Translations under genes and position numbers: made by a program | The notes under the pieces: generated by a model | Told to the model about the DNA's origin: nothing | Database searches by the model: none | The model's input: the letters and a program-made list of their open reading frames with translations, nothing else | Shown here: positions 7,246-16,900 of the stretch, piece after piece | Numbering within the stretch: position 1 is the first letter of the stretch | Layout: the number at the start of each line of letters is the position of its first letter | NCBI GenBank assembly: GCA_964399985.1 | Contig: CAYNRY010000002.1 | Location: 434,001-498,000 of the forward strand | Direction of reading: 5' to 3' | Source: Micavibrio_B sp964399985 | GTDB taxonomy: Bacteria > Pseudomonadota > Alphaproteobacteria > Micavibrionales > Micavibrionaceae | DNA length: 64,000 nucleotides

Positions 7246-8862
7246 TCAATTCACCTTCGGCTGAATATCGAACTGGTGGAAAGGCGGTGGGCTTGAGACC
7301 GTCCATTCCAGCGTCATGACGTTCGGGCGGACGTTCCAGTAATTGCCAGGAACGCGGCGACCGAAGAACATCGTGTAGAAAGCGAGGAACACGAAGAAGA
7401 TCGTCGAGCCAAAGGAAATATACGCTCCCCATGAGGCCATTTCGTTCCAGAAATGATAGGCAGGCGTGTAATCCGGAATACGGCGCGGCATGCCAGCCAT
7501 CCCGAGGAAGTGCATCGGGAAGAAGGTCAGGTTGACGCCTATGAAGGTCGCAAAAAAGTGCAGCTTGCCTGCCCATTCCGGGTACTGGCGACCGGAGATT
7601 TTGCCGATCCAGTAATAATATCCTGCGAACAGAGCAAAGACCGCGCCGAGTGAGAGAACATAGTGGAAGTGAGCGACGACATAATATGTGTCATGGAAAG
7701 CAACATCCGATCCCGCATTCGCCAGGACGACGCCTGTGACGCCGCCGACGGTGAAGAGGAAGATGAAGCCGATTGCCCAGAGCATCGGGGTTTTGAACTC
7801 GATCGAGCCGCCCCACATGGTCGCGATCCATGAGAAGATCTTGATCCCTGTCGGTACCGCGATGATCAAAGTCGCCGCTGTGAAGTAAGCGCGGGTATCG
7901 ACGGAGATGCCTGTTGTATACATATGGTGAGCCCAGACGACGAAACCGACGACGCCGATGGAGACCATCGCATAGGCCATCCCGAGATAACCGAAGACCG
8001 GTTTTTTCGAGAAGGTGGAAACGATGTGGGAGATGATACCGAAAGCCGGTAAGATCATGATGTAGACTTCAGGGTGACCGAAGAACCAGAACAAGTGTTG
8101 ATACAGGATCGGGTCGCCGCCGCCTTCAGGATTGAAGAAGGCTGTGCCGAAGTTACGGTCAGTCAGCAACATCGTGATCGCGCCGCCGAGAACAGGAACC
8201 GACAGAACCAGCAAGAAAGCGGTGACCAGCATACCCCAAACGAAGAGAGGCATTTTGTGCAGCGTCATGCCGGGTGCGCGCATGTTGAAAATAGTTGTGA
8301 TGAAGTTGGCCGCGCCGAGGATAGAAGAAGCGCCCGCCAAGTGAAGCGCGAAGATCGCCATATCGACCGACATATCAGGGTGGCCGAGTTTGCTTGAGAG
8401 TGGAGGATATACCGTCCAGCCAGTACCGGCGCCGGGGCCGATCATGGTAGAAGCCACCAAAAGCATGAAAGCCGGAACGATCAGCCAAAAAGAGATGTTG
8501 TTCAAGCGCGGGAAGGCCATATCGGGCGCACCGATCATGAGCGGCACGAACCAGTTACCGAAACCGCCGATAAGTCCCGGCATAACGACAAAGAAAACCA
8601 TGATCAGGCCGTGCGCCGTGATCCAGACATTCCACATCTGGCCCGGGTTATCCGACATCATCGTCAGGATCTGCATTCCCGGTTCCTGAAGTTCCGCGCG
8701 CATCAGAACGGAGAAGAAACCGCCGATCAAGCCGGCGAAGATCGAGAAGATGATATAGAGCGTTCCGATATCCTTGTGGTTGGTCGACATAAACCAACGC
8801 GTAAAGAAAGGCGGCTTGTGATCGTCATGTGAATGATCGTCAGCATGTGCAACAGCAGTCAT
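7246..8862 (-). CDS. coxA: Cytochrome c oxidase subunit I
   Basis: 538 residues, the catalytic subunit of the aa3-type oxidase. Heme and copper ligands are all visible: TAHGLIMVFFVVMP (heme a histidine), WFFGHPEVYIMILP (CuB histidine and the cross-linked tyrosine region), WAHHMYTTG (two CuB histidines) and HFHYVLSLG (heme a3 and heme a histidines). Twelve membrane helices are expected. It lies 41 bases after coxB. The terminator at 7171 ends the coxB-coxA unit, which is separated here from ctaB and the rest by ilvA and one unknown gene. Confidence 0.98.
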   Translation of the reverse strand: MTAVAHADDHSHDDHKPPFFTRWFMSTNHKDIGTLYIIFSIFAGLIGGFFSVLMRAELQEPGMQILTMMSDNPGQMWNVWITAHGLIMVFFVVMPGLIGGFGNWFVPLMIGAPDMAFPRLNNISFWLIVPAFMLLVASTMIGPGAGTGWTVYPPLSSKLGHPDMSVDMAIFALHLAGASSILGAANFITTIFNMRAPGMTLHKMPLFVWGMLVTAFLLVLSVPVLGGAITMLLTDRNFGTAFFNPEGGGDPILYQHLFWFFGHPEVYIMILPAFGIISHIVSTFSKKPVFGYLGMAYAMVSIGVVGFVVWAHHMYTTGISVDTRAYFTAATLIIAVPTGIKIFSWIATMWGGSIEFKTPMLWAIGFIFLFTVGGVTGVVLANAGSDVAFHDTYYVVAHFHYVLSLGAVFALFAGYYYWIGKISGRQYPEWAGKLHFFATFIGVNLTFFPMHFLGMAGMPRRIPDYTPAYHFWNEMASWGAYISFGSTIFFVFLAFYTMFFGRRVPGNYWNVRPNVMTLEWTVSSPPPFHQFDIQPKVN

Positions 8863-8903
8863 GTGTAGTCCTTTTAGGTCTTTGGTCTGGATAGTTTAAT
8901 TAT

Positions 8904-9821
8904 TTATTGTCCGTCTTCGCCAGAAGTTGCAGGCGTGGCCGGAGTTACAGGTGTTGCAACCGGCTGGCCTTCTTCTTTAGGCGATTGAATTTTGTCGTCA
9001 GTGTTGGCTGGAACTTCAGAAACAGGGGCTTCTGCGGCTACAGGCATTGGCATCTTGCCGCCTTTTTCAGCGACCCAAGCAGCAAAATCTTCTTTTGAAA
9101 CGGCATGGACTTCGATTGGCATAAAGCCATGGTCTTTACCGCAAAGCTCGGAACACTGGCCGTAATAAACGCCCGGCTTTTTAATTTCCGCCCATGTTTC
9201 ATTCAGGCGGCCCGGAACGGCATCGACCTTGATACCGAATGCCGGAACGGCAAAAGAGTGAAGGACATCGGAAGCTGTCACCTGAATACGCACGACGGTA
9301 TCGACAGGCAGGACAACAACGTTGTCAGTAGATAATAGTTGAACTTGCCCTTCTTTCAAATCTTTGGTCGGCACCATAACGGACGTGAACGAGATATCGC
9401 CGTGGTCTGGATATTCATAGGACCAGTTCCATTGGTTTCCAATAGCTTTTATTGTCATATCGGCTTCAGGTGTAATGCCACTGTAAAACAGCAAGCGGAA
9501 AGACGGGATGGCAATGACCAGAAGAATAAGAACAGGAACGAGTGTCCAGACGATTTCCAATGGCACGTTATGTGTCGTCTTCGATGGCTCAGGATTTACC
9601 TTCGCGCTGAAGCGAACCATCACATATATAAGAAGGATCATCACAAAAAGGACGATGCCGGAGATGATCCAGAGCAGCAGGTTATGAAAGTCAGTGATGC
9701 GCTCCATAACGGGCGTCACGGCTTCCTGAAAATTGATTTCTTTCGGGCGCGGCTGATCGGCAGAAGCACTGGTCGCGAAAGTAAGGATAAAGGCGGAAAG
9801 GAGAGTGAAAATTCTGGTCAT
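8904..9821 (-). CDS. coxB: Cytochrome c oxidase subunit II
   Basis: 305 residues. A signal peptide (MTRIFTLLSAFILTFATSASA), two membrane helices (about residues 45-67 and 88-108) and a periplasmic CuA domain. The CuA ligands are in VLHSFAVP and CSELCGKDHGFM. The tryptophan-rich electron entry patch is GNQWNWSYEYP. The C-terminal 40 residues after the domain are low-complexity Pro, Ala, Val and Thr. It is the first gene of the coxB-coxA unit; two long hairpins lie in the 5' region. Confidence 0.97.
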   Translation of the reverse strand: MTRIFTLLSAFILTFATSASADQPRPKEINFQEAVTPVMERITDFHNLLLWIISGIVLFVMILLIYVMVRFSAKVNPEPSKTTHNVPLEIVWTLVPVLILLVIAIPSFRLLFYSGITPEADMTIKAIGNQWNWSYEYPDHGDISFTSVMVPTKDLKEGQVQLLSTDNVVVLPVDTVVRIQVTASDVLHSFAVPAFGIKVDAVPGRLNETWAEIKKPGVYYGQCSELCGKDHGFMPIEVHAVSKEDFAAWVAEKGGKMPMPVAAEAPVSEVPANTDDKIQSPKEEGQPVATPVTPATPATSGEDGQ

Positions 9822-9859
9822 TTTTGAATGATTTCGCTTTGGTGTCAGGTTGCGATACT

Positions 9860-9921
9860 AGATCGGGTCGCTTTTAGATTTATGCATAAAATGCATAAAT
9901 CTAAAAGCGTGAATCCGATCT
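9860..9921. repeat. Long inverted repeat in front of coxB (hairpin 1)
   Basis: Perfect 19-base arms (9869-9887 and 9891-9909) around the spacer AAA; the inner core reads ATGCATAAAATGCAT. Outside them AGATCGG (9860-9866) pairs with CCGATCT (9915-9921) across a short mismatched bulge. There is no clear T run, so it is not a plain terminator. Confidence 0.85.
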
Positions 9922-9937
9922 GTCTTATAAATATGTA

Positions 9938-9984
9938 GATCATTATTAACGGTTAGGCTGAAGACCTAACCGTTAATAATGATC
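9938..9984. repeat. Long perfect inverted repeat in front of coxB (hairpin 2)
   Basis: Perfect 20-base arms: GATCATTATTAACGGTTAGG (9938-9957) and its exact reverse complement (9965-9984), with the seven-base loop CTGAAGA. It lies 16 bases from hairpin 1, and the arms of the two hairpins are unrelated. Both lie between the divergent coxB and MAPEG genes. Confidence 0.9.
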
Positions 9985-10089
9985 AGGGGCCGCAGTTCGA
10001 CGATTTAATACAGCGCTTTGTAATATAAGTCTAGAGTGGTTACAGAATTTTTGATAATTCTGAAGGCCAAGAATTATAGGAAAAATAAT

Positions 10090-10473
10090 ATGATTACAGG
10101 TTTTTATGCCGGTCTCATGGGGCTGATGATGATGGTCCTTATCCTGCGCGTGGCGCTTCGCCGCCGTAAATATAAGGTCGGGCTTGGCGATGGTGGAATT
10201 GCGGATCTGGGACAGGCGATCCGTGTCCATGGCAATTTCTCTGAAATGGTGCCGATGATGCTGATTGTGCTAGGATTGCTGGAAATAAACCAAATTCCGC
10301 CCCTTTATTTACATATATTTGGTGCATTACTGGTTTTGACACGGCTTTTGCATGCTCATGGCATTACTTCTAGTCCAAACTTAAGTTTCGGGCGTAAAAC
10401 AGGGATTATATTGAGTCTGTTTCTGCTTCTTCTCGGTTCAGTCACCCTCATCATAAATTATGTAACTAATTGA
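10090..10473 (+). CDS. MAPEG family membrane protein (YecN-like)
   Basis: 127 residues with four hydrophobic helices. The conserved MAPEG segment is present: RRKYKVGLGDGG, then LGQAIRVHGNFSEMVPMMLI, which includes the RxHxNxxE motif, and a later RLLHAHG. MAPEG proteins are small trimeric membrane enzymes, often glutathione-dependent; for bacterial YecN-type members the substrate is not known. The start at MITGFYAG follows an AGGA ribosome site; an in-frame ATG 18 codons upstream has none. Confidence 0.85.
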   Translation: MITGFYAGLMGLMMMVLILRVALRRRKYKVGLGDGGIADLGQAIRVHGNFSEMVPMMLIVLGLLEINQIPPLYLHIFGALLVLTRLLHAHGITSSPNLSFGRKTGIILSLFLLLLGSVTLIINYVTN

Positions 10474-10527
10474 TATTATTGAAGGCTTTTTAGCAAAGCT
10501 TTCACATATTATCTCTATTATGGGGCA

Positions 10528-11469
10528 ATGATCAAAAATAATGAGAATTTCGGCGGATTAAGTTTGAGCCACACCAAAGCTGCTGCCCCCCAAATCGTTC
10601 AGCGCCCTGGATCGGCGCGCATAGCCAAGGGAGGTTTTGAAGAAGTTGCAAACTGGAAGCAAAACGATTTAACGCTAAAGGAAGCAAGCGTTGCGCATGT
10701 GCGGCTGTGGTTCGGGGAAGAGGCGAATGCGCATCCACATGATATGTCCCATGTCATTTATGCGTTAGCTATCGATCAATTGCCTGATGAAGGTCACCAT
10801 TATCAGGGCGATGCCAGAGCGGAAGCATTCGCCACGACTATTCAAGCCGCACTTTATTCTCCGACTTCCTTTACTCCTGATCCTGTTTATCTCGCGACAG
10901 CGGAAGGATTTACCGAGATGGTAAAGGAGAAAGCAGAAATGTTTGAAGATACCGAGAATTTAATCCGCACCCTTTCATGGCTTTTCGGTAAGGAAACCGG
11001 ACAGAGCGTCGAAGAACAACGCATCGCCAGTGGTTTCGACCTCAACAAAATCATAGAAGAGGCAAAAAACAGAGGAATTGAAGTCATCAGGGACTGGCCT
11101 TTTCCCGAATGGCAAGTCATAGCGCCTGATGGTGAAATATATGTGTATAATGTAACGCATCCGGAGAAGAATATTTATCCTTCAGGAAATAACGGCGTGG
11201 AAGAATTCAAGCGCTTTCAAATTCCGTCCGATCAGGAAATCAGCAATGTTTTCAATTTGCTCAAACCGGTTCTGGATGACCTGCGGCCTCAGATTAGAGA
11301 TGCTGAACCTGCTGTAAGCGACATAGACGCCTCAATATTGGAGACTCTGAAAGTACGCGATATATCTGCGCGAATGGAAGGAGTGTCTGATGTGCCGCTC
11401 AGTATTCATGTTGATCGTCAACAGTCGGTGGTTACGCAGCAGCAGCAACTTCATTATCAGCCGTTGTAA
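10528..11469 (+). CDS. Hypothetical protein
   Basis: 313 residues, not recognised. It has no signal peptide or membrane helix. The N-terminal 35 residues look disordered, the centre (about residues 45-230) is mixed and probably folded (WFGEEANAHPHDMSHVIYAL, then FPEWQVIAPDGEIYVYNVTH), and the C-terminus ends in a Gln-rich tail (QQQQLHYQPL). It converges on rsmE with a 15-base gap. Composition is similar to its neighbours. Confidence 0.7.
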   Translation: MIKNNENFGGLSLSHTKAAAPQIVQRPGSARIAKGGFEEVANWKQNDLTLKEASVAHVRLWFGEEANAHPHDMSHVIYALAIDQLPDEGHHYQGDARAEAFATTIQAALYSPTSFTPDPVYLATAEGFTEMVKEKAEMFEDTENLIRTLSWLFGKETGQSVEEQRIASGFDLNKIIEEAKNRGIEVIRDWPFPEWQVIAPDGEIYVYNVTHPEKNIYPSGNNGVEEFKRFQIPSDQEISNVFNLLKPVLDDLRPQIRDAEPAVSDIDASILETLKVRDISARMEGVSDVPLSIHVDRQQSVVTQQQQLHYQPL

Positions 11470-11484
11470 TCGAGAATTATTATC

Positions 11485-12204
11485 TTACCTCGAAGACAGG
11501 ATAGAAAGCGAAAAGATCGCCGCAGTTTCGGCGCGTAAAATACGGTCGCCCAAAGTTACGGCTGTTGCTTTGGGATTGTTTAAAAGCATTTCTTTTTCAT
11601 CGTCGGAAAATCCGCCTTCGGGTCCGATCAAAATACCGCATGAAGAGGAGGCTGAAGATAAAGGTTCTTTATCGCTACGCTCTAGCGCGGCATATAGCGG
11701 GATGCCATCACTCCAGTTACGCAAAAACTGGTCAAGTTTCAGAAGCGGTTCCAGTTTTGGAATATCAAGCCGTTCGCATTGCTCGGCGGCTTCCTGAATT
11801 TGTTTTTTCACCCTCGTTTCATTCAGATCACGAATAATTGTTTGCTGTGTCAGCACCGGATGGAAATGTGTCGCGCCAAGTTCAACGGCTTTCTCGATCA
11901 TAAAATCCTGACGATCTTTTTTAATCGGCGCGAAAACGAGATGAATCTCTTTTGACGTATTGGTTTGTTCCCTGAGCCTGCTTTGGATATCCAGCGCATA
12001 GGATTTTTTGCTTTGCGGCGCAAAAGCGGCCAGATATTCGCCATCCTGCCCGTTAAAAACACGAACCACAGAGCCGTCGGCACGGCGCAAGACATTCTTT
12101 AGGTAATGAGTAGTGTCATCATCGAGCGAAATTGTGCTATTCTCTGCCAGATCGCTTTCAACAAAAATCCGCGGGCTGCGGTAATCATATTGTTCTTTTC
12201 CCAT
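11485..12204 (-). CDS. rsmE: 16S rRNA (uracil-1498-N3)-methyltransferase
   Basis: 239 residues. It methylates U1498 in the decoding centre of 16S rRNA. It has an N-terminal PUA-like domain (RIFVESDL, then HYLKNVLRRADGSVVRVFNG) and a SPOUT methyltransferase domain with the deep-knot signature IGPEGGFSDDE and LGDRILRAETA near the C-terminus. The start MGKEQYDYRSPRIF is chosen; an ATG six codons upstream is possible. The start codon overlaps the start of ubiA on the opposite strand (CATG, 12202-12205). Confidence 0.93.
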   Translation of the reverse strand: MGKEQYDYRSPRIFVESDLAENSTISLDDDTTHYLKNVLRRADGSVVRVFNGQDGEYLAAFAPQSKKSYALDIQSRLREQTNTSKEIHLVFAPIKKDRQDFMIEKAVELGATHFHPVLTQQTIIRDLNETRVKKQIQEAAEQCERLDIPKLEPLLKLDQFLRNWSDGIPLYAALERSDKEPLSSASSSCGILIGPEGGFSDDEKEMLLNNPKATAVTLGDRILRAETAAIFSLSILSSR

Positions 12205-13150
12205 GACCCATCCTGATAGCATAGAAAATACTATTTCCCATACGGATATTCAAAAAGACGGATGGGTTGAAAAATACTTACCTGCTTTCTGCTGGCCCTA
12301 TGCGCGTCTTGCACGGCTGGACCGTCCTGTAGGGACATGGCTTTTACTATTGCCGGGGTTGTGGTCGATTACGGCGGCGGGTAAGGGCTTTCAGAATTTC
12401 CGTTTTCACGAATGGTATCTATTCTTTCTCTTTATCGTCGGTGCGTTCGTGATGCGGGCGGCAGGCTGCGTGATCAACGATCTTTGGGACCGCAAGATCG
12501 ACGCTCAGGTCGAGCGCACAAAATCAAGACCGTTGGCCGCAGGGGATATCACGCCGGCGCAAGGCATTTTCTTTTTGTTTACCCTGCTCTGGATTGGGCT
12601 TTTGATTTTAGTACAGCTTTCACCGACGGCGATTTTTCTTGGCGTGATGTCGATTGTCATGGTCGTGCTTTATCCGCTCGCCAAGCGGGTTACATGGTAT
12701 CCGCAATTCATGCTCGGCCTGACATTTAATATAGGGGCTTTAATGGGATGGGCGGCGGTGACAGGGCAGCTCGCCTGGCCAGCATTATTTTTATATGCGG
12801 CAGGTATTTCATGGACGCTCGGCTATGACACAATATATGCGCATCAGGACAAGGAAGACGATGCAGTAATCGGTGTAAAATCCACCGCGTTAAAATTCGG
12901 CGATGACAGTTATAAATGGATTACCGGGTTTTACGCCGGAACCGCTTTCCTGATCCTGATGGTCGGAATTATTCTAAATGCGGCGTGGCCTTTTTTCGTC
13001 GGCTGGGCTGCATGCTGTTTCCACCTGATTATCCAGCTCCACACATGGAATATGAACGATCCGGCAAGCTCGCTGGCGATTTTCCGCTCCAATCGCAACT
13101 TTGCTTTGCTTGTATTATCGGCGCTGGCTTTGGCATTTATCCGCATTTGA
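12203..13150 (+). CDS. ubiA: 4-hydroxybenzoate polyprenyltransferase
   Basis: 315 residues, a polytopic membrane enzyme that attaches the polyprenyl tail to 4-hydroxybenzoate in ubiquinone synthesis. The first motif is NDLWDRKIDAQVERTKSRPL (NDxxDxxxD) and the second is YDTIYAHQDKEDD. The N-terminal RLARLDRPVGTWLLLLPGLW is typical for UbiA. No other Met occurs before the first helix, so the start at 12203 is likely. Its start codon shares two bases with that of rsmE, so the promoter must lie inside rsmE. Ubiquinone supplies the respiratory chain that ends in the oxidase encoded nearby. Confidence 0.93.
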   Translation: MTHPDSIENTISHTDIQKDGWVEKYLPAFCWPYARLARLDRPVGTWLLLLPGLWSITAAGKGFQNFRFHEWYLFFLFIVGAFVMRAAGCVINDLWDRKIDAQVERTKSRPLAAGDITPAQGIFFLFTLLWIGLLILVQLSPTAIFLGVMSIVMVVLYPLAKRVTWYPQFMLGLTFNIGALMGWAAVTGQLAWPALFLYAAGISWTLGYDTIYAHQDKEDDAVIGVKSTALKFGDDSYKWITGFYAGTAFLILMVGIILNAAWPFFVGWAACCFHLIIQLHTWNMNDPASSLAIFRSNRNFALLVLSALALAFIRI

Positions 13151-13172
13151 TGTGAATAGCTAAATACATAAA

Positions 13173-13202
13173 TTGACAGGCTCCTGTTTTTTTCATTAGC
13201 AT
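13173..13202 (+). promoter_or_regulatory. Putative sigma70 promoter with overlapping dyad
   Basis: A -35 box TTGACA (13173-13178), an 18-base spacer and TAGCAT (13197-13202, four of six matches). The palindrome ACAGG-CT-CCTGT (13176-13187) overlaps the -35 end and could be an operator. The start codon follows at 13232. Confidence 0.4.
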
Positions 13203-13231
13203 TAAAGAAAAAAACAACAGGAGAATTGAGT

Positions 13232-13948
13232 ATGAATGCCTTTTTGAGTTTATCACCAAAATTTCAAGCAGAAGCGGCAAAGGCTGCAGCTTTAAGTTAC
13301 AGGCGAGTATTCATCAAAGCTTTTTATCAAAAGCCTGATAGTGCAGATTTCATAGAAGAATTTTCACATGAAGTTCCAGATAAAATAGAGGCTGGTCTCG
13401 ATGCAATAATTTTAATAAGGGCAGGCATGGAAAACCCTGAATTAATAAGTAGTTTGATGCCTTATCTAAGTGAATTGAATAAGCAGCATATTCTGCCAGG
13501 GCAGCTTCCTTATCTTATAAAAAAGATGGAAGAGAAATATACGCAGCCAAATGAAGATTATCTAAACCCTGCTTTAGAAAGAAAGCTGGAAGAACGCACC
13601 AATGAACTTTTAACGGCTGCAACAAAAATTATTGAAAGCTATCCTCAATTCTTCAGAATAGATTTTAAAAAGGCGGCGCTGGAAAGATTGAATCTTGTGC
13701 CTACTAAAAATGACAATATTCAAAAGTTAACTGAAGCAAAATTTTCTTCTCCTCTAAAAGGCCTTAGAAGAACAACAGAATTCTTTGAGAATTGGATATG
13801 CGATGTTGAGGCAGCTTTAAATTATGCTGCAGTTAGCGCTGTGCCAATTATAAATAATACTGCTGCCTTGCAGAGTGCTCATGAGTATCTAGAAAAGCGA
13901 TACAGCAAATTACACAGCACTAATCCGCAGTCGTTCGTTTTAAATTAA
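13232..13948 (+). CDS. Hypothetical AT-rich helical protein
   Basis: 238 residues, not recognised. It is all-helical in appearance, with no signal peptide or membrane segment. An ACAGGAG ribosome site sits eight bases before the ATG; a TTG two codons upstream is not needed. Codon use is clearly more AT-rich (many AAA, GAA, TTA, AAT) than in ubiA and the dehydrogenase on either side, similar to the gene at 6265. Its stop codon shares the palindrome TTAA with the stop of the convergent dehydrogenase gene. Confidence 0.7.
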   Translation: MNAFLSLSPKFQAEAAKAAALSYRRVFIKAFYQKPDSADFIEEFSHEVPDKIEAGLDAIILIRAGMENPELISSLMPYLSELNKQHILPGQLPYLIKKMEEKYTQPNEDYLNPALERKLEERTNELLTAATKIIESYPQFFRIDFKKAALERLNLVPTKNDNIQKLTEAKFSSPLKGLRRTTEFFENWICDVEAALNYAAVSAVPIINNTAALQSAHEYLEKRYSKLHSTNPQSFVLN

Positions 13949-16900
13949 TCCGCGCTGAGCGATTTCAACCGCGCCATTTTAACGGCAAGTTGTGACGGCA
14001 AGCCTGCTTTCATCCAATCTGACTGATTCTGCGCTTCGGATAAAGGCGCGGTTCTGGTTGAGAGCTTGCCTGTTTTCAAAAATGACAACACCTGCTTGGC
14101 AGCAATATCGGCAATTTCGCGCAGCGCCTTCAATTGGGTTTCCGCATCGATTTTATTATCAAGCGCCTCAATGCCGTCCCATAGATCACGCAGATCATAT
14201 TCATCGCGTACTTTGATGTAAGCGCGGGTAATCTCTTCGACGTTTTTGCCGGTTTTCGCCATTGTCAGGCGGATAAAGCTCGGTCCCATGCGGTTGATGA
14301 TCGCATTCGAAATCATCGTCGCGATGATATTGCGTTTCAATCGGTGATTTTTAATCTCATCTGCGAATTTCTTTTGCATCGCGACCGGGAAATAACGGAT
14401 TGCCCATTCCAGCATGGATTTGTCATCTGGAATTTTCGTGGCGATTAAATCCTTCGTAAAAGCGATCTTGCTGTATGAGAAAAGAACGCAAAGTTCCGGG
14501 CGCGTCAGTCCAAGGCCGGACAGGCGGCGTTTCTCAATCGCTTCGTCATCCGGCAGGAATTCGATATCGCGGCGAAGAAGACCGTCATGCTCCAGTAAAG
14601 TCATCAGCTTGGCATGGAAAACAACATTCTCGGCTGCTTTGGATGTGATCAGGGACAAGGCCTGTGCTTGCTGATAGTTGTCGCGCAGGACGAGTTGCTC
14701 AACTTCCTTTGTCATGCTTTCCAAAAGCTTGTCGCGGGATTTCAGGTTCATCTTGCTATTCTTTTGCGCCATGACATCAGAGAGCAATATCTTGATATTC
14801 ACTTCATGGTCGGATGTATCGACACCTGCGGAGTTGTCGATAAAGTCGGTATTAAGACGTCCGCCTTGCTGGGCGTATTCGATACGTCCGCGCTGCGTCA
14901 TGCCAAGATTGGCACCTTCGCCGATCACGCGGGCGCGAAGCTCGCTGCCGTTAACGCGAAGAGGATCATTGCTGCGATCACCTGCATCGATATGGGCTTC
15001 TTTCGTCGATTTAACATAGGTTCCTATACCGCCGAAGAAGAGAAGATCCGTCTTTGCCATGAGCATGGCGCGGATTAATTCAATCGGCGAGACCTCGCTT
15101 TTTGACAGGCCGAAGCGTTTTTGAATCTCGGACGTCAGTTTCAAAGATTTATCCGAGCGTTTGTAGATACGTCCGCCTTTGGACAAAAGTTTTTCATTGT
15201 AATGATCCCAGCCTTTAACCTCTTTGAACAATCGTTCGCGCTCTTTATAGGTCGCCGCCGCATCCGGATTGGGATCGCAGAAAATATGCAGGTGGTTAAA
15301 AGCTCCAACGAGGCGGGCTGTCTTGGTTTGAAGCAAGCCGTTGCCGAACACATCGCCGCCCATATCGCCGATGCCGATGATATCGAATTCTTGCGTTTGC
15401 GTATCAAGCCCGAGCTCATGGAAATGGCGTTTTACGGATTCCCAAGCGCCGCGGGCCGTGATGCCCATGTCTTTGTGGTCGTAACCATGCGATCCGCCTG
15501 AAGCAAAAGCGTCCCCAAGCCAGAAATCATATTCTGCAGACAAGGCATTGGCGATATCCGAGAAGGTTGCGGTCCCCTTATCGGCAGCGACAACGAGATA
15601 AGGATCGTTATCATCGCGGCGAACCACGTCTCTGGGCGGAATGATCTTGCCGCCTTTTTGATTGTCGGTGATATCGAGAAGACCGCGAATGAAAATGCGG
15701 TAACATTCCTTGCCTTCTTCGAGGAACGCTTCGCGTCCGCCAATCACTGGAGGTTTCTTGACGATAAAGCCGCCTTTTGCGCCCATTGGGATGATAATGG
15801 CGTTCTTCACCTGCTGGGCTTTCATCAGGCCCAAAACTTCAGTACGGAAATCTTCGTTGCGATCCGACCAGCGCAGCCCGCCGCGAGCGATAACGTCGCC
15901 GCGCAAATGAATACCCTCGACGCGCGGGGAATAGACGAAAATCTCGCGGTAAGGGCGTGGATCGGGAAGCTCTGGAACGGCGGCGCTATCGAATTTCAAG
16001 GAAATCCAGGGTTTGTTCTGAAAGTAATTCGTGCGCAATGTCGCCTGAATAAGGCTTGTCAGGCTTCGCAGGATTTTATCCTGATCGAGCGCGCTGACAT
16101 GTTGCAAGTTTTGATCTATGGCGGCCAAAACGCCCGGTACGACGGCCTTGCCTTTACCTTGCGTGTCAGGATCGAAATGCGCCTTGAATAATCCGGTCAA
16201 GAGTTTTGCTATCGACGGATAATCGGTCAGGGCCTGTTCGACGTAAGATAGCGAATATGGAGAAGTTGTCTGGCGCAAATAGCGGACATAGCTGCGCAAA
16301 ATGGCAATCTCGCGTGAATTCAGGGCAGCGAGAACAATCAATTTATTCAGAGAATCGTTTTCGACATGGCCAGACCAGACCAGCTTGAAACAGGCTTCGA
16401 AAGCATGGCGAATGGCGCTCACATCAAGGCTTGGCAATTGCGCTGGAATTTCGACAACAAGATCCTGAATCCAGACCGAGCGGCCCTGAACCAAAACTTC
16501 GAACGGATATTCCTCGATCACTTTCAATCCCATATTCTCCAATACGGGAAGAATGTCGGAGAGAGAAATGGTAACGCCCGGGCTATAGACTTTAAGCGAC
16601 AGGTGACGGCTAGGCGTGTTTTGCGGTTTGAAAAGATCGAGATCGATCTGGCGAGTCGTCAATACTTCTTCGATCTTTGCGATATCATGCAAAGCCTGAC
16701 GGCCCCTGTATCTTTCCTGATAGGAGACCGGAAAAGCGGAATTATATTTATCGGAAATTCTCGCCGCTTCGTCGTGATCGCGGTATTTTTCCATGAGCGT
16801 CTGGAACAGAACTTCATCCCAGCTGCGACCGGCTTCCTGCAATCGCGCTTCGATCATCGATGTATCGTATTCGACGCGCTTTCCTTGCTGCCATTGCAGG

